Assembly (NCBI RefSeq): GCF_900107135.1
Contig: NZ_FNOV01000009.1
Location: forward strand, 25,130 to 89,129
DNA: 64,000 nucleotides
Direction of reading: 5' to 3'
Source of the DNA: Hymenobacter psychrophilus
GTDB lineage: Bacteria; Bacteroidota; Bacteroidia; Cytophagales; Hymenobacteraceae
Shown piece after piece: positions 45,169 to 54,150 of the stretch. The position numbers were made by a program, and so were the translations under genes. Under the pieces are notes generated by a model. The model did no database searches, was not told where the DNA came from, and worked only from the letters and a program-made list of their open reading frames with translations. Numbering within the stretch: the first letter of the stretch is position 1; every line of letters begins with the position of its first letter.

Positions 45169-46197
45169 ATGGGTTTCTTCAATAATTTCTTTACCAGCGA
45201 CATTGCCATCGACCTGGGCACGGCCAACACGCTCATTATTCATAACGATGTTATCGTGGTGGACGAGCCGAGCATCATCGCCAAAGACCGCACGACCAAC
45301 AAAGTAATTGCCGTGGGCCGGCAGGCGCAGCAGATGCACGAGAAAACCCACGACAATATCAAAACCATCCGGCCCCTGAAAGACGGCGTAATTGCCGACT
45401 TCCACGCCGCCGAGGAGATGATTAAGGGGCTCATCAAGATGATTCCGACCCGGCCGCGGCTGTTTCAGCAAAGCCACCGCATGGTTATCTGCATCCCGTC
45501 GGGCATTACGGAGGTGGAAAAGCGGGCCGTGCGCGACTCGGCCGAGCACGCCGGGGCCAAGGAAGTCTGGATGATTCAGGAGCCCATGGCCGCCGCCATC
45601 GGCATTGGTATTGATGTGGAGCAGCCCATCGGCTCGATGATTATCGACATTGGGGGCGGCAGCACCGAAATTGCGGTTATTGCTCTTTCGGGCATCGTCT
45701 GCGACCAGAGCATCAAAACGGCCGGCGACGTGTTCAACCAGGATATTCTCGATTACATGCGCCGCCAGCACAACCTGCTGATTGGTGAGCGGAGCGCCGA
45801 GCGCATCAAAATTGAAGTGGGCGCAGCCCTGACCGAGCTCGAAGTAACGCCCCCCGACTACGAGGTGCGCGGCCGCGACCTGATGACCGGCATCCCGAAA
45901 GTAATCAAGGTGACGTCGTCGGAAATTGCCATTGCCCTCGATAAGTCGGTGGCTAAAATTGAGGAGGCAGTCCTCAAGGCCCTCGAAATCAGCCCGCCCG
46001 AGCTGTCGGCCGACATCTACGAAAACGGTATTCATCTGACCGGCGGCGGCGCCCTGCTGCGCGGCCTCGACAAGCGCCTGGCCGTGAAAACCAAATTGCC
46101 CATCCACATTGCCGAAGACCCGTTGCGCGCCGTAGTGCGCGGCACCGGCGCGGCCCTCAAGAACCTCCACGGCTTCCGGGGCGTGCTGCTTACCTAA
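45169..46197 (+). CDS. mreB: Actin-like rod-shape protein MreB
   Basis: MreB forms membrane-associated filaments that guide elongation of the cell wall. The 342-residue product begins GFFNNFFTSDIAIDLGTANTLI (phosphate-1 loop DLGTANT), has the phosphate-2 motif IDIGGGSTEIAVI and the adenosine motif LTGGGALLRGLDKRL. Everything matches the family. It starts the mreBCD-mrdA-rodA series. Confidence 0.97.
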   Translation: MGFFNNFFTSDIAIDLGTANTLIIHNDVIVVDEPSIIAKDRTTNKVIAVGRQAQQMHEKTHDNIKTIRPLKDGVIADFHAAEEMIKGLIKMIPTRPRLFQQSHRMVICIPSGITEVEKRAVRDSAEHAGAKEVWMIQEPMAAAIGIGIDVEQPIGSMIIDIGGGSTEIAVIALSGIVCDQSIKTAGDVFNQDILDYMRRQHNLLIGERSAERIKIEVGAALTELEVTPPDYEVRGRDLMTGIPKVIKVTSSEIAIALDKSVAKIEEAVLKALEISPPELSADIYENGIHLTGGGALLRGLDKRLAVKTKLPIHIAEDPLRAVVRGTGAALKNLHGFRGVLLT

Positions 46198-46199
46198 GA

Positions 46200-46343
46200 A
46201 GCTAGGAGGGAGAAGCCAGGAGTTAGAATTGGGCGTCATTCAGAGCACAGCTTGTTCTGAATGACGTTCTTTTTACATACTCAATGGCTGATTTCGCGTA
46301 TTTGTCCGCTTCTAACTTCCCGCTTCTAACTCCTAGTTCCTCC
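46200..46343. repeat. Nested inverted repeat between mreB and mreC
   Basis: The outer arms (AAGCTAGGAGGGAGAAGCCA at 46199 and its inverse, ending CTAGTTCCTCC at 46343) surround an inner hairpin TCATTCAGAGC...GCTTGTTCTGAATGACG at 46231-46268. It has the look of one repeat nested in another. Confidence 0.7.
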
Positions 46344-46345
46344 GA

Positions 46346-47269
46346 ATGAATAATCTGTTCGCCTTTCTGTTTCGCTACCGGGCTTTCCTGGTATTTGCGG
46401 TGCTGGAAGTGCTGAGCGTATTTCTGCTGGTGCGCAACAGCACCTACCAGCGGGCCGCGTTTTTCAACTCGGCCAATACCTACGTGGGGCAGGTGCTGGC
46501 CTCGCGCAACCAGGTGCAGGACTATTTCCGGCTGGCCGACATCAACCAGGAGCTGATGCGCGAAAATGCCCGGCTGCGCCAGCAGTTCTACCAGCCCGAC
46601 CTGGGGGGCCGCACCGCCGACTCGCTGCCCGTGCGCCAGGACAGCACCACCCGGGCCCGGCTGGCCATCCTGGGCCGCCCCGATTCGCTGCTGCTGGGCC
46701 TGCGAGCCCTCTCGACCCGCGACCCTGACTACCCGCTCATTCCGGCCCGGGTGGTGAGCAGCACCCAGCGTCTCGTAGATAACTACCTGACCCTGAACGT
46801 AGGCCGCGCCGATGGGGTGCGCGATGGCATGGGCGTGGTGTCGGCCGAAGGTATTGTGGGGCGGGTGAAGGTGTTTTCCGAGCACTACGCCACCATCACG
46901 TCGGTGCTGCACTCGCAAAGCCGCACGTCGGCCCGCATTCAGCGCGACGGCACCATTGGCACCGTGCGCTGGCTCGGCGACGACCCCACCCACGTACTGC
47001 TCGACAATATTCCGCGCCAGAACAAGCTCGTGCGCGGCGATACGGTAGTGACTTCGGGCTTCAATGCCGTGTATCCGGAGGGCGTGCTGGTGGGCACCGT
47101 CGATTCGTTTGTGAAGGAGCCCGACAAGAACTTCTGGACGGTGCGCGTGCGGCTGGCCACCGATTTTTCGCGCCTCACCTACGTGTACCTGGTCACCAGC
47201 CGGCCCCAGGCCGAGCGCGACACGCTGGAGCTGCGCGCCGGCATAAAACCCGAAACCAAGCGGCCATGA
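46346..47269 (+). CDS. mreC: Rod-shape protein MreC
   Basis: A 307-residue periplasmic scaffold anchored by one helix (about 13-31, FLVFAVLEVLSVFLLVRNS), then a coiled coil (about 60-105) and the beta-rich MreC domain (ARVVSSTQRLVDNYLTLNVG, DGMGVVSAEGIVGRV, SGFNAVYPEGVLVG). It links MreB to the penicillin-binding enzymes. The stop codon overlaps the next start by four bases (ATGA). Confidence 0.94.
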   Translation: MNNLFAFLFRYRAFLVFAVLEVLSVFLLVRNSTYQRAAFFNSANTYVGQVLASRNQVQDYFRLADINQELMRENARLRQQFYQPDLGGRTADSLPVRQDSTTRARLAILGRPDSLLLGLRALSTRDPDYPLIPARVVSSTQRLVDNYLTLNVGRADGVRDGMGVVSAEGIVGRVKVFSEHYATITSVLHSQSRTSARIQRDGTIGTVRWLGDDPTHVLLDNIPRQNKLVRGDTVVTSGFNAVYPEGVLVGTVDSFVKEPDKNFWTVRVRLATDFSRLTYVYLVTSRPQAERDTLELRAGIKPETKRP

Positions 47270-47802
47270 GCGGAGGAATTTTGAGCGTTCTGTGGCAGGC
47301 AGTGCGGGGTGTATTTTACCTGGCCCTGTACGTGCTGCTGATCAGCGGCACCGATTTCGTGCTGTTCAACCTGGCCTGGTGCTTTATTTACCTGGGCTTT
47401 CTGCTGTTTCTGCCCCTGGGTACGCCGCTGGTGGTGCAACTGGTGCTGGGCTTTGTCACGGGCATTTCGCTCGATCTGGTGTTTGACACCGGCGGGGTGC
47501 ACGCCGTTGCGGCCGTGCTGCTGATGTACCTGCGGCCCTGGGTGCTGCGCCTGCTCACGCCCCGCGACGGCTACGACACCCAGGATTCGGTCAACATCCA
47601 CCAGATGGGCTGGCAATGGATGGTGGTGTATCTGGTGCTGCTCACGGCCATTCACCACACCGCCTTTTTCCTGCTCGAACTGGGCTCGATGCGCTTCGTG
47701 GGCCTCACGCTGGCCAAAATTGTGCTCAGCACGCTCTACACGGCCCTGGCGCTGCTCATCATCCAGCTGGTGTTCTACCCCACCAAGCGCCGGCAGCGGT
47801 AG
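47266..47802 (+). CDS. mreD: Rod-shape protein MreD
   Basis: A 178-residue inner-membrane protein with about five helices (for example FLLFLPLGTPLVVQLVLGFVTG). Sequence is poorly conserved across MreD proteins, but the size, helix pattern, and four-base overlap with mreC identify it. It belongs to the elongasome with MreC, PBP2 and RodA. Confidence 0.83.
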   Translation: MSGGILSVLWQAVRGVFYLALYVLLISGTDFVLFNLAWCFIYLGFLLFLPLGTPLVVQLVLGFVTGISLDLVFDTGGVHAVAAVLLMYLRPWVLRLLTPRDGYDTQDSVNIHQMGWQWMVVYLVLLTAIHHTAFFLLELGSMRFVGLTLAKIVLSTLYTALALLIIQLVFYPTKRRQR

Positions 47803-47847
47803 GGGGTTGGGGTTTTGGCAGGATAGAGGGAGAACCTGGCGAATAAG

Positions 47848-47979
47848 AACGTCATGCTGAGCGGAGTGCAACGAAGCCGAAGCATCTTTACCGCTTCGTT
47901 GCCAGACTACCCTAATGTCAGGCTTACCACTGCAGTAGAGATACTTCGACTACGGCTGCGCCTTCGCTCAGTATGATAA
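47848..47979. repeat. Imperfect dispersed palindrome
   Basis: Left arm AACGTCATGCTGAGCGGAGT (from 47848) and right arm ending CAGTATGATAA at 47979 are imperfect inverted copies, with AAGCATCTTTA and AGAGATACTT also mirrored. Same family as 2514-2625. Confidence 0.65.
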
Positions 47980-48052
47980 CCGTTGCCCCCCAACGCACCA
48001 GCCCTTCTAACCCCCATCTCGCCACATAGCACCTTTTCCGCACGGTCGGGGT

Positions 48053-48060
48053 TATCTTTG
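48053..48060 (+). promoter_or_regulatory. mrdA: Bacteroidota -7 element (TATCTTTG) before mrdA
   Basis: TATCTTTG fits TAnnTTTG, 54 bp upstream of the TTG start of mrdA. It suggests that mrdA-rodA can be transcribed separately from mreBCD. A clear -33 element is not seen. Confidence 0.4.
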
Positions 48061-48113
48061 TCTTCCGACTGCTTGCTCGTAGCGGAAACCTTTTCCTTTC
48101 AGATTCTTCTGCC

Positions 48114-49958
48114 TTGCAATACCTCGAAGGCCGCAAATACGTCGTCCAGGCAATTTTCCTGGCCGTCGCGCTGGTTTTTGCGACGCGCCTCTTTTACATC
48201 CAGGTGCTGGACGGCAGCTACAAGCTGGCCGCCGACCGCAACACGCTCCAGCGCATCGTGCAGCCCCCCTACCGGGGCCTGATTTACGACCGCAAGGGCC
48301 AGATTCTGGTCCAGAACACGCCCGTGTACGACCTGATGGTGGTGCCGCGCGAAGTGAAAGTGCTCGATACGCTGCGCTTCAGCCAGCTGCTGCAGCTGCC
48401 GCTGGAAGAGGTGCGCGAGGGGCTGCAGCAGGCCCGCAAGTTCAGCCGCGTGAAGGCCTCGCCGCTGGTGCAGAACCTGAGCACCCAGGAGCTGGCCGCC
48501 ATCCAGGACAACCTAATTGATTTTCCCGGCTTCAGCGTGAAGGCCCGCATGGCCCGCTCGTACAACACCCACACCATGGCCCACGCCCTGGGCTACGTGG
48601 GCTCGATTACGCCCAAGCTGCTCGAACGGCCCCAGTACAGCAAGTACCAGCCGGGCGAGTTTCTGGGCATCACGGGCCTAGAGTCGTTCTACGAAAAGCA
48701 GTTGATGGGTCGGCGCGGCGTGCAGTACCGCATGGTAAACGTGCGCGGCATCGAGAAGGGCGCCTTCCGCGACGGCGAGTACGACACGCTTTCCGTGGCT
48801 GGCCAGGATTTGCACCTGAGCCTCGACTCGGAGCTGCAGGGCTACACCGAAAAGCTGATGGCCGGCAAGCGCGGCTCGGTGGTAGCCCTCGACCCCAAAA
48901 CGGGCGAAATTCTGGCCTTCGTGTCGGCTCCCATGTTCGACCCCGAAATGCTGTCGGGCAAGGGCATGGGCAACCGCTACATGGAGCTGCTCAACAACCC
49001 CGAGCAGCCGCTGTTCAACCGCCCACTGATGGCCACCTACCCGCCGGGCTCCACCTTCAAGCTGGTGAACGAGCTGGTGGCGCTGCAGGCGGGCGTAGTG
49101 TCGCCCAACACGCCGTTTGCGTGCAACTGGAAGCTGGTGCGCTGCACCCACCGCCACGAGTACCCCAGCAACGTGGGCCTTGCCATCAAAAACAGCTGCA
49201 ACCCTTATTTCTACCAGGTGATGCGGGCCACCGTGCTGCGCGGGCGCTCCAGCAACCGCTTCGAGGATGCCCGCCTGGGCCTGGGCGAGTGGCGGCGCAA
49301 GGTGATGCAGTTCGGACTGGGCGAAAAGCTGGGCGTGGATATGGGCAACGAGAAAAAAGGCCTGGTTCCGTCGCCCGAGTTCTACGACAAACGCAACGGC
49401 TACCACCGCTGGACCTACCGCACGGTGTATTCGCTGAGCATCGGGCAGGGAGAAATGGGCATTACGGGCCTGCAAATGGCCAATGTGCTGGCTACCATTG
49501 CCAACCGCGGCTGGTACTACACGCCTCATTTCGTACGCGGCATCGGCAGCGGCGGGCCGCTGCCCGAGTACCAGATAAAGCACACGGTAGGGGTAGAGGC
49601 CCGGCATTTCGAGGCCATCATTCCGGGCATGGTTAGCGTGGTGGATGGCAACGGCGGCACCGGCAACAACGCCAGCCTCTCCGATGTGGGCATAGTGGTA
49701 GCCGGCAAAACCGGCACCGTGCAAAACCCCCACGGCGACGACCACGCCACGTTCGCCGCCTTCGCCCCGGCCCAGGACCCCAAAATTGCCATTGTGGTAT
49801 TTATCGAAAACGCCGGTTTCGGCGGCAGCTCAGCCGCGCCGCTGGCGGCCCTCGTGATGGAAAAATACCTGCGCGGCCAGGTAGCCCCCTGGCGCCACCG
49901 CTGGGAAGAGTGGCTGCCCGGCCCCGCCGACCGGTTTATCAAGCGCCGAAAGTACTGA
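48114..49958 (+). CDS. mrdA: Penicillin-binding protein 2, elongation transpeptidase
   Basis: A 614-residue class B PBP that cross-links peptidoglycan during elongation together with RodA. N-terminal anchor (about 10-26), PBP dimer domain with RGLIYDRKGQILVQNTPVYDL, then transpeptidase motifs: SxxK in PPGSTFKLVN (S near 313), SxN in IKNSCNPYF, and KTGT in AGKTGTVQNPHG near 531. The start is TTG at 48114; no ATG fits upstream before the anchor. Confidence 0.95.
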   Translation: MQYLEGRKYVVQAIFLAVALVFATRLFYIQVLDGSYKLAADRNTLQRIVQPPYRGLIYDRKGQILVQNTPVYDLMVVPREVKVLDTLRFSQLLQLPLEEVREGLQQARKFSRVKASPLVQNLSTQELAAIQDNLIDFPGFSVKARMARSYNTHTMAHALGYVGSITPKLLERPQYSKYQPGEFLGITGLESFYEKQLMGRRGVQYRMVNVRGIEKGAFRDGEYDTLSVAGQDLHLSLDSELQGYTEKLMAGKRGSVVALDPKTGEILAFVSAPMFDPEMLSGKGMGNRYMELLNNPEQPLFNRPLMATYPPGSTFKLVNELVALQAGVVSPNTPFACNWKLVRCTHRHEYPSNVGLAIKNSCNPYFYQVMRATVLRGRSSNRFEDARLGLGEWRRKVMQFGLGEKLGVDMGNEKKGLVPSPEFYDKRNGYHRWTYRTVYSLSIGQGEMGITGLQMANVLATIANRGWYYTPHFVRGIGSGGPLPEYQIKHTVGVEARHFEAIIPGMVSVVDGNGGTGNNASLSDVGIVVAGKTGTVQNPHGDDHATFAAFAPAQDPKIAIVVFIENAGFGGSSAAPLAALVMEKYLRGQVAPWRHRWEEWLPGPADRFIKRRKY

Positions 49959-49980
49959 TAGAGCTGTCTAAAGAGTTAAT

Positions 49981-50016
49981 CAGAACGTCATGCTTCGGCA
50001 AGCTCAGCATGACGTT
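49981..50016. repeat. Short TCATGCTTCGGC palindrome
   Basis: AGAACGTCATGCTTCGGCAA and AGCTCAGCATGACGTTC are close inverted copies. Spacer between mrdA and rodA; core shared with 2514 and 47848. Confidence 0.65.
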
Positions 50017-50077
50017 CCGCTGACGTTGGAAACTGCTCTATCAACTCGAGGAATAACCTTTAATTCTTAATTCAAAA

Positions 50078-51376
50078 TTGAACTCGCTTCCCGCCCGCTA
50101 CAACCGCAGCATCGACTGGGTCACGGTCCTGCTCTACCTGCTGATGGTGGGCGTGGGCTGGCTGAACGTGTATGCGGCCAGCTACTCGCCCGACGCGCCG
50201 GCCAACCCCTTCAGCTCGCTGAGCTTCGGCCAGCTCATGGACTTCAACTGGTTCAAGCAGATCGTCTGGATTGGCACGGCCCTGGTGCTGGTGGTGGTAC
50301 TGCTCGTTATCGACCCCAAGGCCTACGATACGCTGGCCTACGGCCTGTACGGGCTGATGATTCTGCTGCTGCTAGTTACGCCCTTCATTGCCCGGCCCAT
50401 TGCTGGCTCGCGCTCGTGGCTGGAATTGGGGCCGGTGCGGGTACAGCCCGCCGAGTTTGCCAAGTTCATCACGGCCCTGGCCGCCTCGCGCTACCTGGCC
50501 AGCATCAACCTGCGTCAGCAAAGCTTCCGCGACCAGCTGGTGCTGGCCGGCCTCACGCTGCTGCCGCCGGTACTCATCATCGCGGCCAACGAAACGGGCC
50601 AGGCCCTGGTGTTTGCCGCCTTCCTGCTGGCTTACTTCCGCGAGGGCATGTCGCCGCTCATCCTCCTGATTCTGGCTGCCGGTGCCGTCATCCTCATTCT
50701 GGCCCTGCTCGTGCCCAAGCTCTGGCTGATACTAGGCTTCACGGTGCTGCTGGCGGTGGTGCTGGCCGCTAACTGGCGCAGCCTGCGCCACCATCTGCCC
50801 CTGAGTGCAGGCGTGTGGGCGGTGGTTATCGGCATGGTGTTCGGGGTGGATTTCTTTTTCAACAACGTGCTGCAGGACCACCAGCGCAAGCGCATCGAAA
50901 TCCTGATAAACCCCTCGGCCGACCCGCTGGGCGTGGGCTGGAATGTTACGCAGTCGAAAATTGCCATCGGCTCGGGTGGACTGGCCGGCAAGGGCTTTCT
51001 GCAGGGCACCCAAACCAAGTTCGATTTCGTGCCCGAGCAGAGCACCGACTTTATTTTCTGCACCGTGGGCGAGGAGTGGGGCTGGGTGGGCACCATGACG
51101 ACCATTGTGCTCTTTATGGCCCTGCTGGGGCGCATTGTGTACGTGGCCGAGCGGCAGAAATCGGTATTCGGCCGCACCTACGGGTACTGCGTGGCCAGCA
51201 TCATCTTCTTCCACTTCTGCATCAACATCGGCATGACCATCGGTCTGGCCCCAGTCGTGGGCATCCCGCTGCCCTTCTTCAGCTACGGTGGCTCCTCGCT
51301 GTGGTCGTTCACCACGCTGCTATTCATTTTGCTGGCCATGGATGCCGCCCGCAAGCAGGATCTGGAGCGGTATTAG
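50078..51376 (+). CDS. rodA: Peptidoglycan glycosyltransferase RodA (SEDS family)
   Basis: RodA polymerises lipid II into glycan strands in partnership with PBP2. The 432-residue product has about ten helices and SEDS motifs: PIAGSRSWLELGPVRVQPAEFAK near 105-128, GKGFLQGTQTKFDFVPEQSTDFIF near 308-331 and PLPFFSYGGSSLW near 400-412. The start is TTG at 50078; no better codon is in range. Confidence 0.95.
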   Translation: MNSLPARYNRSIDWVTVLLYLLMVGVGWLNVYAASYSPDAPANPFSSLSFGQLMDFNWFKQIVWIGTALVLVVVLLVIDPKAYDTLAYGLYGLMILLLLVTPFIARPIAGSRSWLELGPVRVQPAEFAKFITALAASRYLASINLRQQSFRDQLVLAGLTLLPPVLIIAANETGQALVFAAFLLAYFREGMSPLILLILAAGAVILILALLVPKLWLILGFTVLLAVVLAANWRSLRHHLPLSAGVWAVVIGMVFGVDFFFNNVLQDHQRKRIEILINPSADPLGVGWNVTQSKIAIGSGGLAGKGFLQGTQTKFDFVPEQSTDFIFCTVGEEWGWVGTMTTIVLFMALLGRIVYVAERQKSVFGRTYGYCVASIIFFHFCINIGMTIGLAPVVGIPLPFFSYGGSSLWSFTTLLFILLAMDAARKQDLERY

Positions 51377-51422
51377 GAGAAGGCAAAAACAGGGGTTTTA
51401 CCAGTCCAAAGGGGCATTCGGC

Positions 51423-52487
51423 TTATCTGCTCGTGTGTGTTACCTGACCTGGTTTCAACCAATCAAACAGCGCGTTTCGGCTGATTATCAACGAAAACGC
51501 CACCGCGAAAACCGGCGCGGCCAGATAACCCATGCGGCCCAAATCACCCGAAAGTAGCATGTGGGCGGCTACGATAACCAGCAGCCAGGCGCCCGACCAG
51601 CCTACGGCGGGCAGCCAGGCCTGACGAGCTACACGGTTGCGCAAACCCGCCAGCAGCGCCAGACTGAAGAAGCCGAAAATGCTGAAAATCTCGCCCGCGC
51701 CCTTCACCGAAAACAGCCGCCGCAACGAGTAGCTCAGGTTTTCGAGGTGGCCCAGGGCGTTGCTCACGCTGGCCGCCGGTGGGGTGCCGGCCTGTTGGTC
51801 AATCCAGAGGCGCAGGGCTAGCCAGGTGGCCCCGCCCAGCGCCAGCCAGGCCAATTGCCAGGGCCAGCGTAGTGCGTGGCGGCCGTACCACAGTAGCCAA
51901 GGCACCAGCATGAGGCCCGATTCTTTGGCCGGCAGCGCCAGCAGCAATACGGCCACTACTGCCCCGGCCGAGCCGGCCCGCACGGCGTAAAAGGCCAGCG
52001 CAAACACCAGCAGGTACAGGCTATCCACGAGGGGCAGGCCGGCCGTGTACACCGTCCAGCGGCTCGTGAATACGGCCGCCAGGGCCAGTGCTGCCGCCAG
52101 TGGTGAGGCCCCGCACAGCTGGCAGGTGCGGAATAGCACGAGCCCCGTGCCGGCCAGCAGCAGGCAGTTTACCACGTAAAATCCTAGTCGTAACGGCCAT
52201 TCGGAGCCGGGGCGCTCGGGCCAGATGCGGGTGTATACCTGCTCGATGGGCCAGGCGACGGCGGCGGCCAAAGCCGGCACAAGCGGCCGGTAGCGCCGCG
52301 TCAGGCTCACGCCCGTAAACTCGCCGCGGGCCACACTCAGGTAGCTGCGCGTGTCGAGCGAGTGCGAGAAATCGTAGTGCCGGTACATGGGGTAGGCCGG
52401 CCCGGCCACCAGGCCCAGGCCCAGCAGGTACACCAGCAGCCAGTGGGGCCAGCGCAGAAACGGAACAGTGGGGTGGGGCATGGGCAA
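51423..52487 (-). CDS. Polytopic membrane protein, possibly GT-C-type glycosyltransferase
   Basis: A 354-residue protein with about ten hydrophobic segments. The first periplasmic loop reads YDFSHSLDTRSYLSVARGEF with an Asp that could play the catalytic role of GT-C enzymes; WWIDQ-like and YRPLVPALA segments are also typical of such mannosyltransferase-like proteins. I do not recognise a named family. It faces rodA tail to tail, 46 bp apart. Confidence 0.7.
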   Translation of the reverse strand: MPMPHPTVPFLRWPHWLLVYLLGLGLVAGPAYPMYRHYDFSHSLDTRSYLSVARGEFTGVSLTRRYRPLVPALAAAVAWPIEQVYTRIWPERPGSEWPLRLGFYVVNCLLLAGTGLVLFRTCQLCGASPLAAALALAAVFTSRWTVYTAGLPLVDSLYLLVFALAFYAVRAGSAGAVVAVLLLALPAKESGLMLVPWLLWYGRHALRWPWQLAWLALGGATWLALRLWIDQQAGTPPAASVSNALGHLENLSYSLRRLFSVKGAGEIFSIFGFFSLALLAGLRNRVARQAWLPAVGWSGAWLLVIVAAHMLLSGDLGRMGYLAAPVFAVAFSLIISRNALFDWLKPGQVTHTSR

Positions 52488-52540
52488 CGAGCGGAACGAA
52501 TGAAACGAGCCGCCCGAAGCTGGGCCCCGGCTCCTAAAAA

Positions 52541-53695
52541 TCAGGCGCTGAACTTGCGGTCAATCAGCCGGAGCAGCTTGTTCACATGCTCTTCCTTACG
52601 CACCCACTGCTGTTCGGCGGCCAGGTTGTCGGTTACGTAGCGCTTGGCCGCATCGGCGTCGGGCAGCGTATCGAGGTGTTGGATGGCGGCGTGGTAACGC
52701 ATGTTCTCGCCCCCAAACAGCTCGTTGATGAAGCTGAAGCGCTGGTTGATGGAAATAGCCTCGCGCAACGACTCGACGTTCGGCGCTTTGTCGGCCAGCG
52801 TGGCGGCGCGGTCGGGGCGCAAGGTTTCACTCAGCGAGGGCGAGCCCGCGCGCTCGGCCTTCAGCTTGGCGTGCAGCGGGACCACCGCCTCCGTTTCGGT
52901 TGCGGGCGCCACGCTGGTCGCAGGCGCGGCCGGGGCCACCGGGGTCATTTCTATGGCAGCTGCGGGAACGGGGGCAGGCACGGGGGCAGGGGGCAAAATA
53001 GGCGCGGCCGCGGCAGGAGTAGGGGCAGCCTGAACCGGCACTGCTGCTACGGGCGCCGGGGAAGCTTCCCGTAAATCGGCCTCGGTAAGCGGCAGCAGCT
53101 CGTTGAACTGGGCTACTAGCGCCGTTAGGGGCTCGGGCTGCTCCGGCTGGCTTTCCAGGTGCTGGCGGAAGTGGCTGATAAGGTAGTCGCGGGGCTGCTC
53201 TTGGCCGGCTGGCAGCGCATCGATGAAGCTTTCAAACAACGCCCTGCTGGTATCGAGGTAGCGTAGGCCCTCGCGTAATTGCTCGGGCGTGCGCGGGCCG
53301 GCCTCGGCGGGCAGCAGCTTGGTGGCCAGCGTATCGGCCGGGCTGAGGGCACCGGCCAGCGTGTCGGCCACGGCCTGGGCCAGTAGCGGCTCGTAGGTGG
53401 GCCGGCTGAGGCGGATGCGCCGCGAAAGCACGTTCATGAACTGGGTGAGGGCCTGGCGCACATCGGTATCCTCAAAATCGAAGTACGAGCTGCGCAGCTG
53501 GGCCATTTCGGCGGTCCATTTGCCCAGCAGCGCCTGCACCACAAACAGGTTTACCTGCCGGATGGGCGTGAAGCGCAGCACCGCCGGGCCGTCGAGCGTG
53601 GCCGTGGGGCGGGCCCCGAAATGTTGGTCGCAGAGCCGGGCTGCCAGCAGCCGGCCGTATTGTTCACGCTGGGCGTGGCTATATTTGGTATTCAT
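52541..53695 (-). CDS. Conserved unknown protein with long Ala/Pro linker
   Basis: A 384-residue cytoplasmic protein of no recognised family. Residues 1-185 are charged and helical (MNTKYSHAQREQYGRLLAAR...), then an Ala/Pro/Val-rich linker (about 195-265), and a short C-terminal helical domain (NQRFSFINELFGGENMRYH... ending LLRLIDRKFSA). The C-terminal domain looks like a Bacteroidota-specific module also found in other proteins. It is divergent from a ferredoxin gene with 35 bp between starts. The frame extends upstream to 53848, overlapping that gene, so the ATG at 53695 is used. Confidence 0.72.
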   Translation of the reverse strand: MNTKYSHAQREQYGRLLAARLCDQHFGARPTATLDGPAVLRFTPIRQVNLFVVQALLGKWTAEMAQLRSSYFDFEDTDVRQALTQFMNVLSRRIRLSRPTYEPLLAQAVADTLAGALSPADTLATKLLPAEAGPRTPEQLREGLRYLDTSRALFESFIDALPAGQEQPRDYLISHFRQHLESQPEQPEPLTALVAQFNELLPLTEADLREASPAPVAAVPVQAAPTPAAAAPILPPAPVPAPVPAAAIEMTPVAPAAPATSVAPATETEAVVPLHAKLKAERAGSPSLSETLRPDRAATLADKAPNVESLREAISINQRFSFINELFGGENMRYHAAIQHLDTLPDADAAKRYVTDNLAAEQQWVRKEEHVNKLLRLIDRKFSA

Positions 53696-53730
53696 TCGAA
53701 AGCCTGGTTCAGCGAGCAATTTACAGAAAG

Positions 53731-54060
53731 ATGCCCACTCTGATTGTCGAAAATCTGGCCGGCGTAGCCATTCCGGTGCCTGCCGGGGCCACGCTGCTGG
53801 CCGCCATCCAGGCTGCGGGCCACGATTGGCAGCATGCCTGCGGGGCACGGGGCCGGTGCGTTACGTGCCGGCTGCGGGTAGTGGCCGGCGCCGAACTACT
53901 GAGTGAACTTACTGCCCCCGAGTTGGGCTACCGCGCCGCCGCCCGTCTCCGCCCTGATGAGCGCCTGAGCTGCCAGACCCGCCTGCCCGCCGGCCAGGTA
54001 AGCGTCCGTGTGCCCCGGGCTACCCAACTCCCGCACATCGTGTACTCGATGCCGGAGTAA
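53731..54060 (+). CDS. [2Fe-2S] ferredoxin, second copy
   Basis: A 109-residue plant/adrenodoxin-type ferredoxin with C37-x5-C43-x2-C46 (HACGARGRCVTC) and the distal ligand C81 (RLSCQT). It differs clearly from the ISC-type copy at 35203 (no extra Cys, different tail), so it probably serves another reductase. Next gene: tdk, with a small palindromic spacer. Confidence 0.87.
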   Translation: MPTLIVENLAGVAIPVPAGATLLAAIQAAGHDWQHACGARGRCVTCRLRVVAGAELLSELTAPELGYRAAARLRPDERLSCQTRLPAGQVSVRVPRATQLPHIVYSMPE

Positions 54061-54117
54061 TTTGGTGAACGCGCAACTCCCGCCATCATTGTGAACCGAG
54101 CGAAGCAATGACAATAG

Positions 54118-54125
54118 TACCTTTG
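54118..54125 (+). promoter_or_regulatory. tdk: Bacteroidota -7 element (TACCTTTG) before tdk
   Basis: TACCTTTG fits TAnnTTTG and lies 26 bp before the TTG start of tdk. The nearest TTG upstream is 26 bases away, longer than the usual 19. Confidence 0.4.
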
Positions 54126-54150
54126 CTTACTCATTTACCGACTCCCTCAT

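Larger units (their letters stand above)
47803..48113. other. Gene-free spacer of 311 bp between mreD and mrdA
   Basis: It contains the imperfect palindrome at 47848-47979, then about 70 bp of no recognisable content, then the -7 element of mrdA at 48053. No RNA gene was seen. Confidence 0.65.

Noticed and set aside
48678..49745. Open frame of 355 codons opposite mrdA
   Set aside because: Mirror of the transpeptidase gene; no recognisable protein features.
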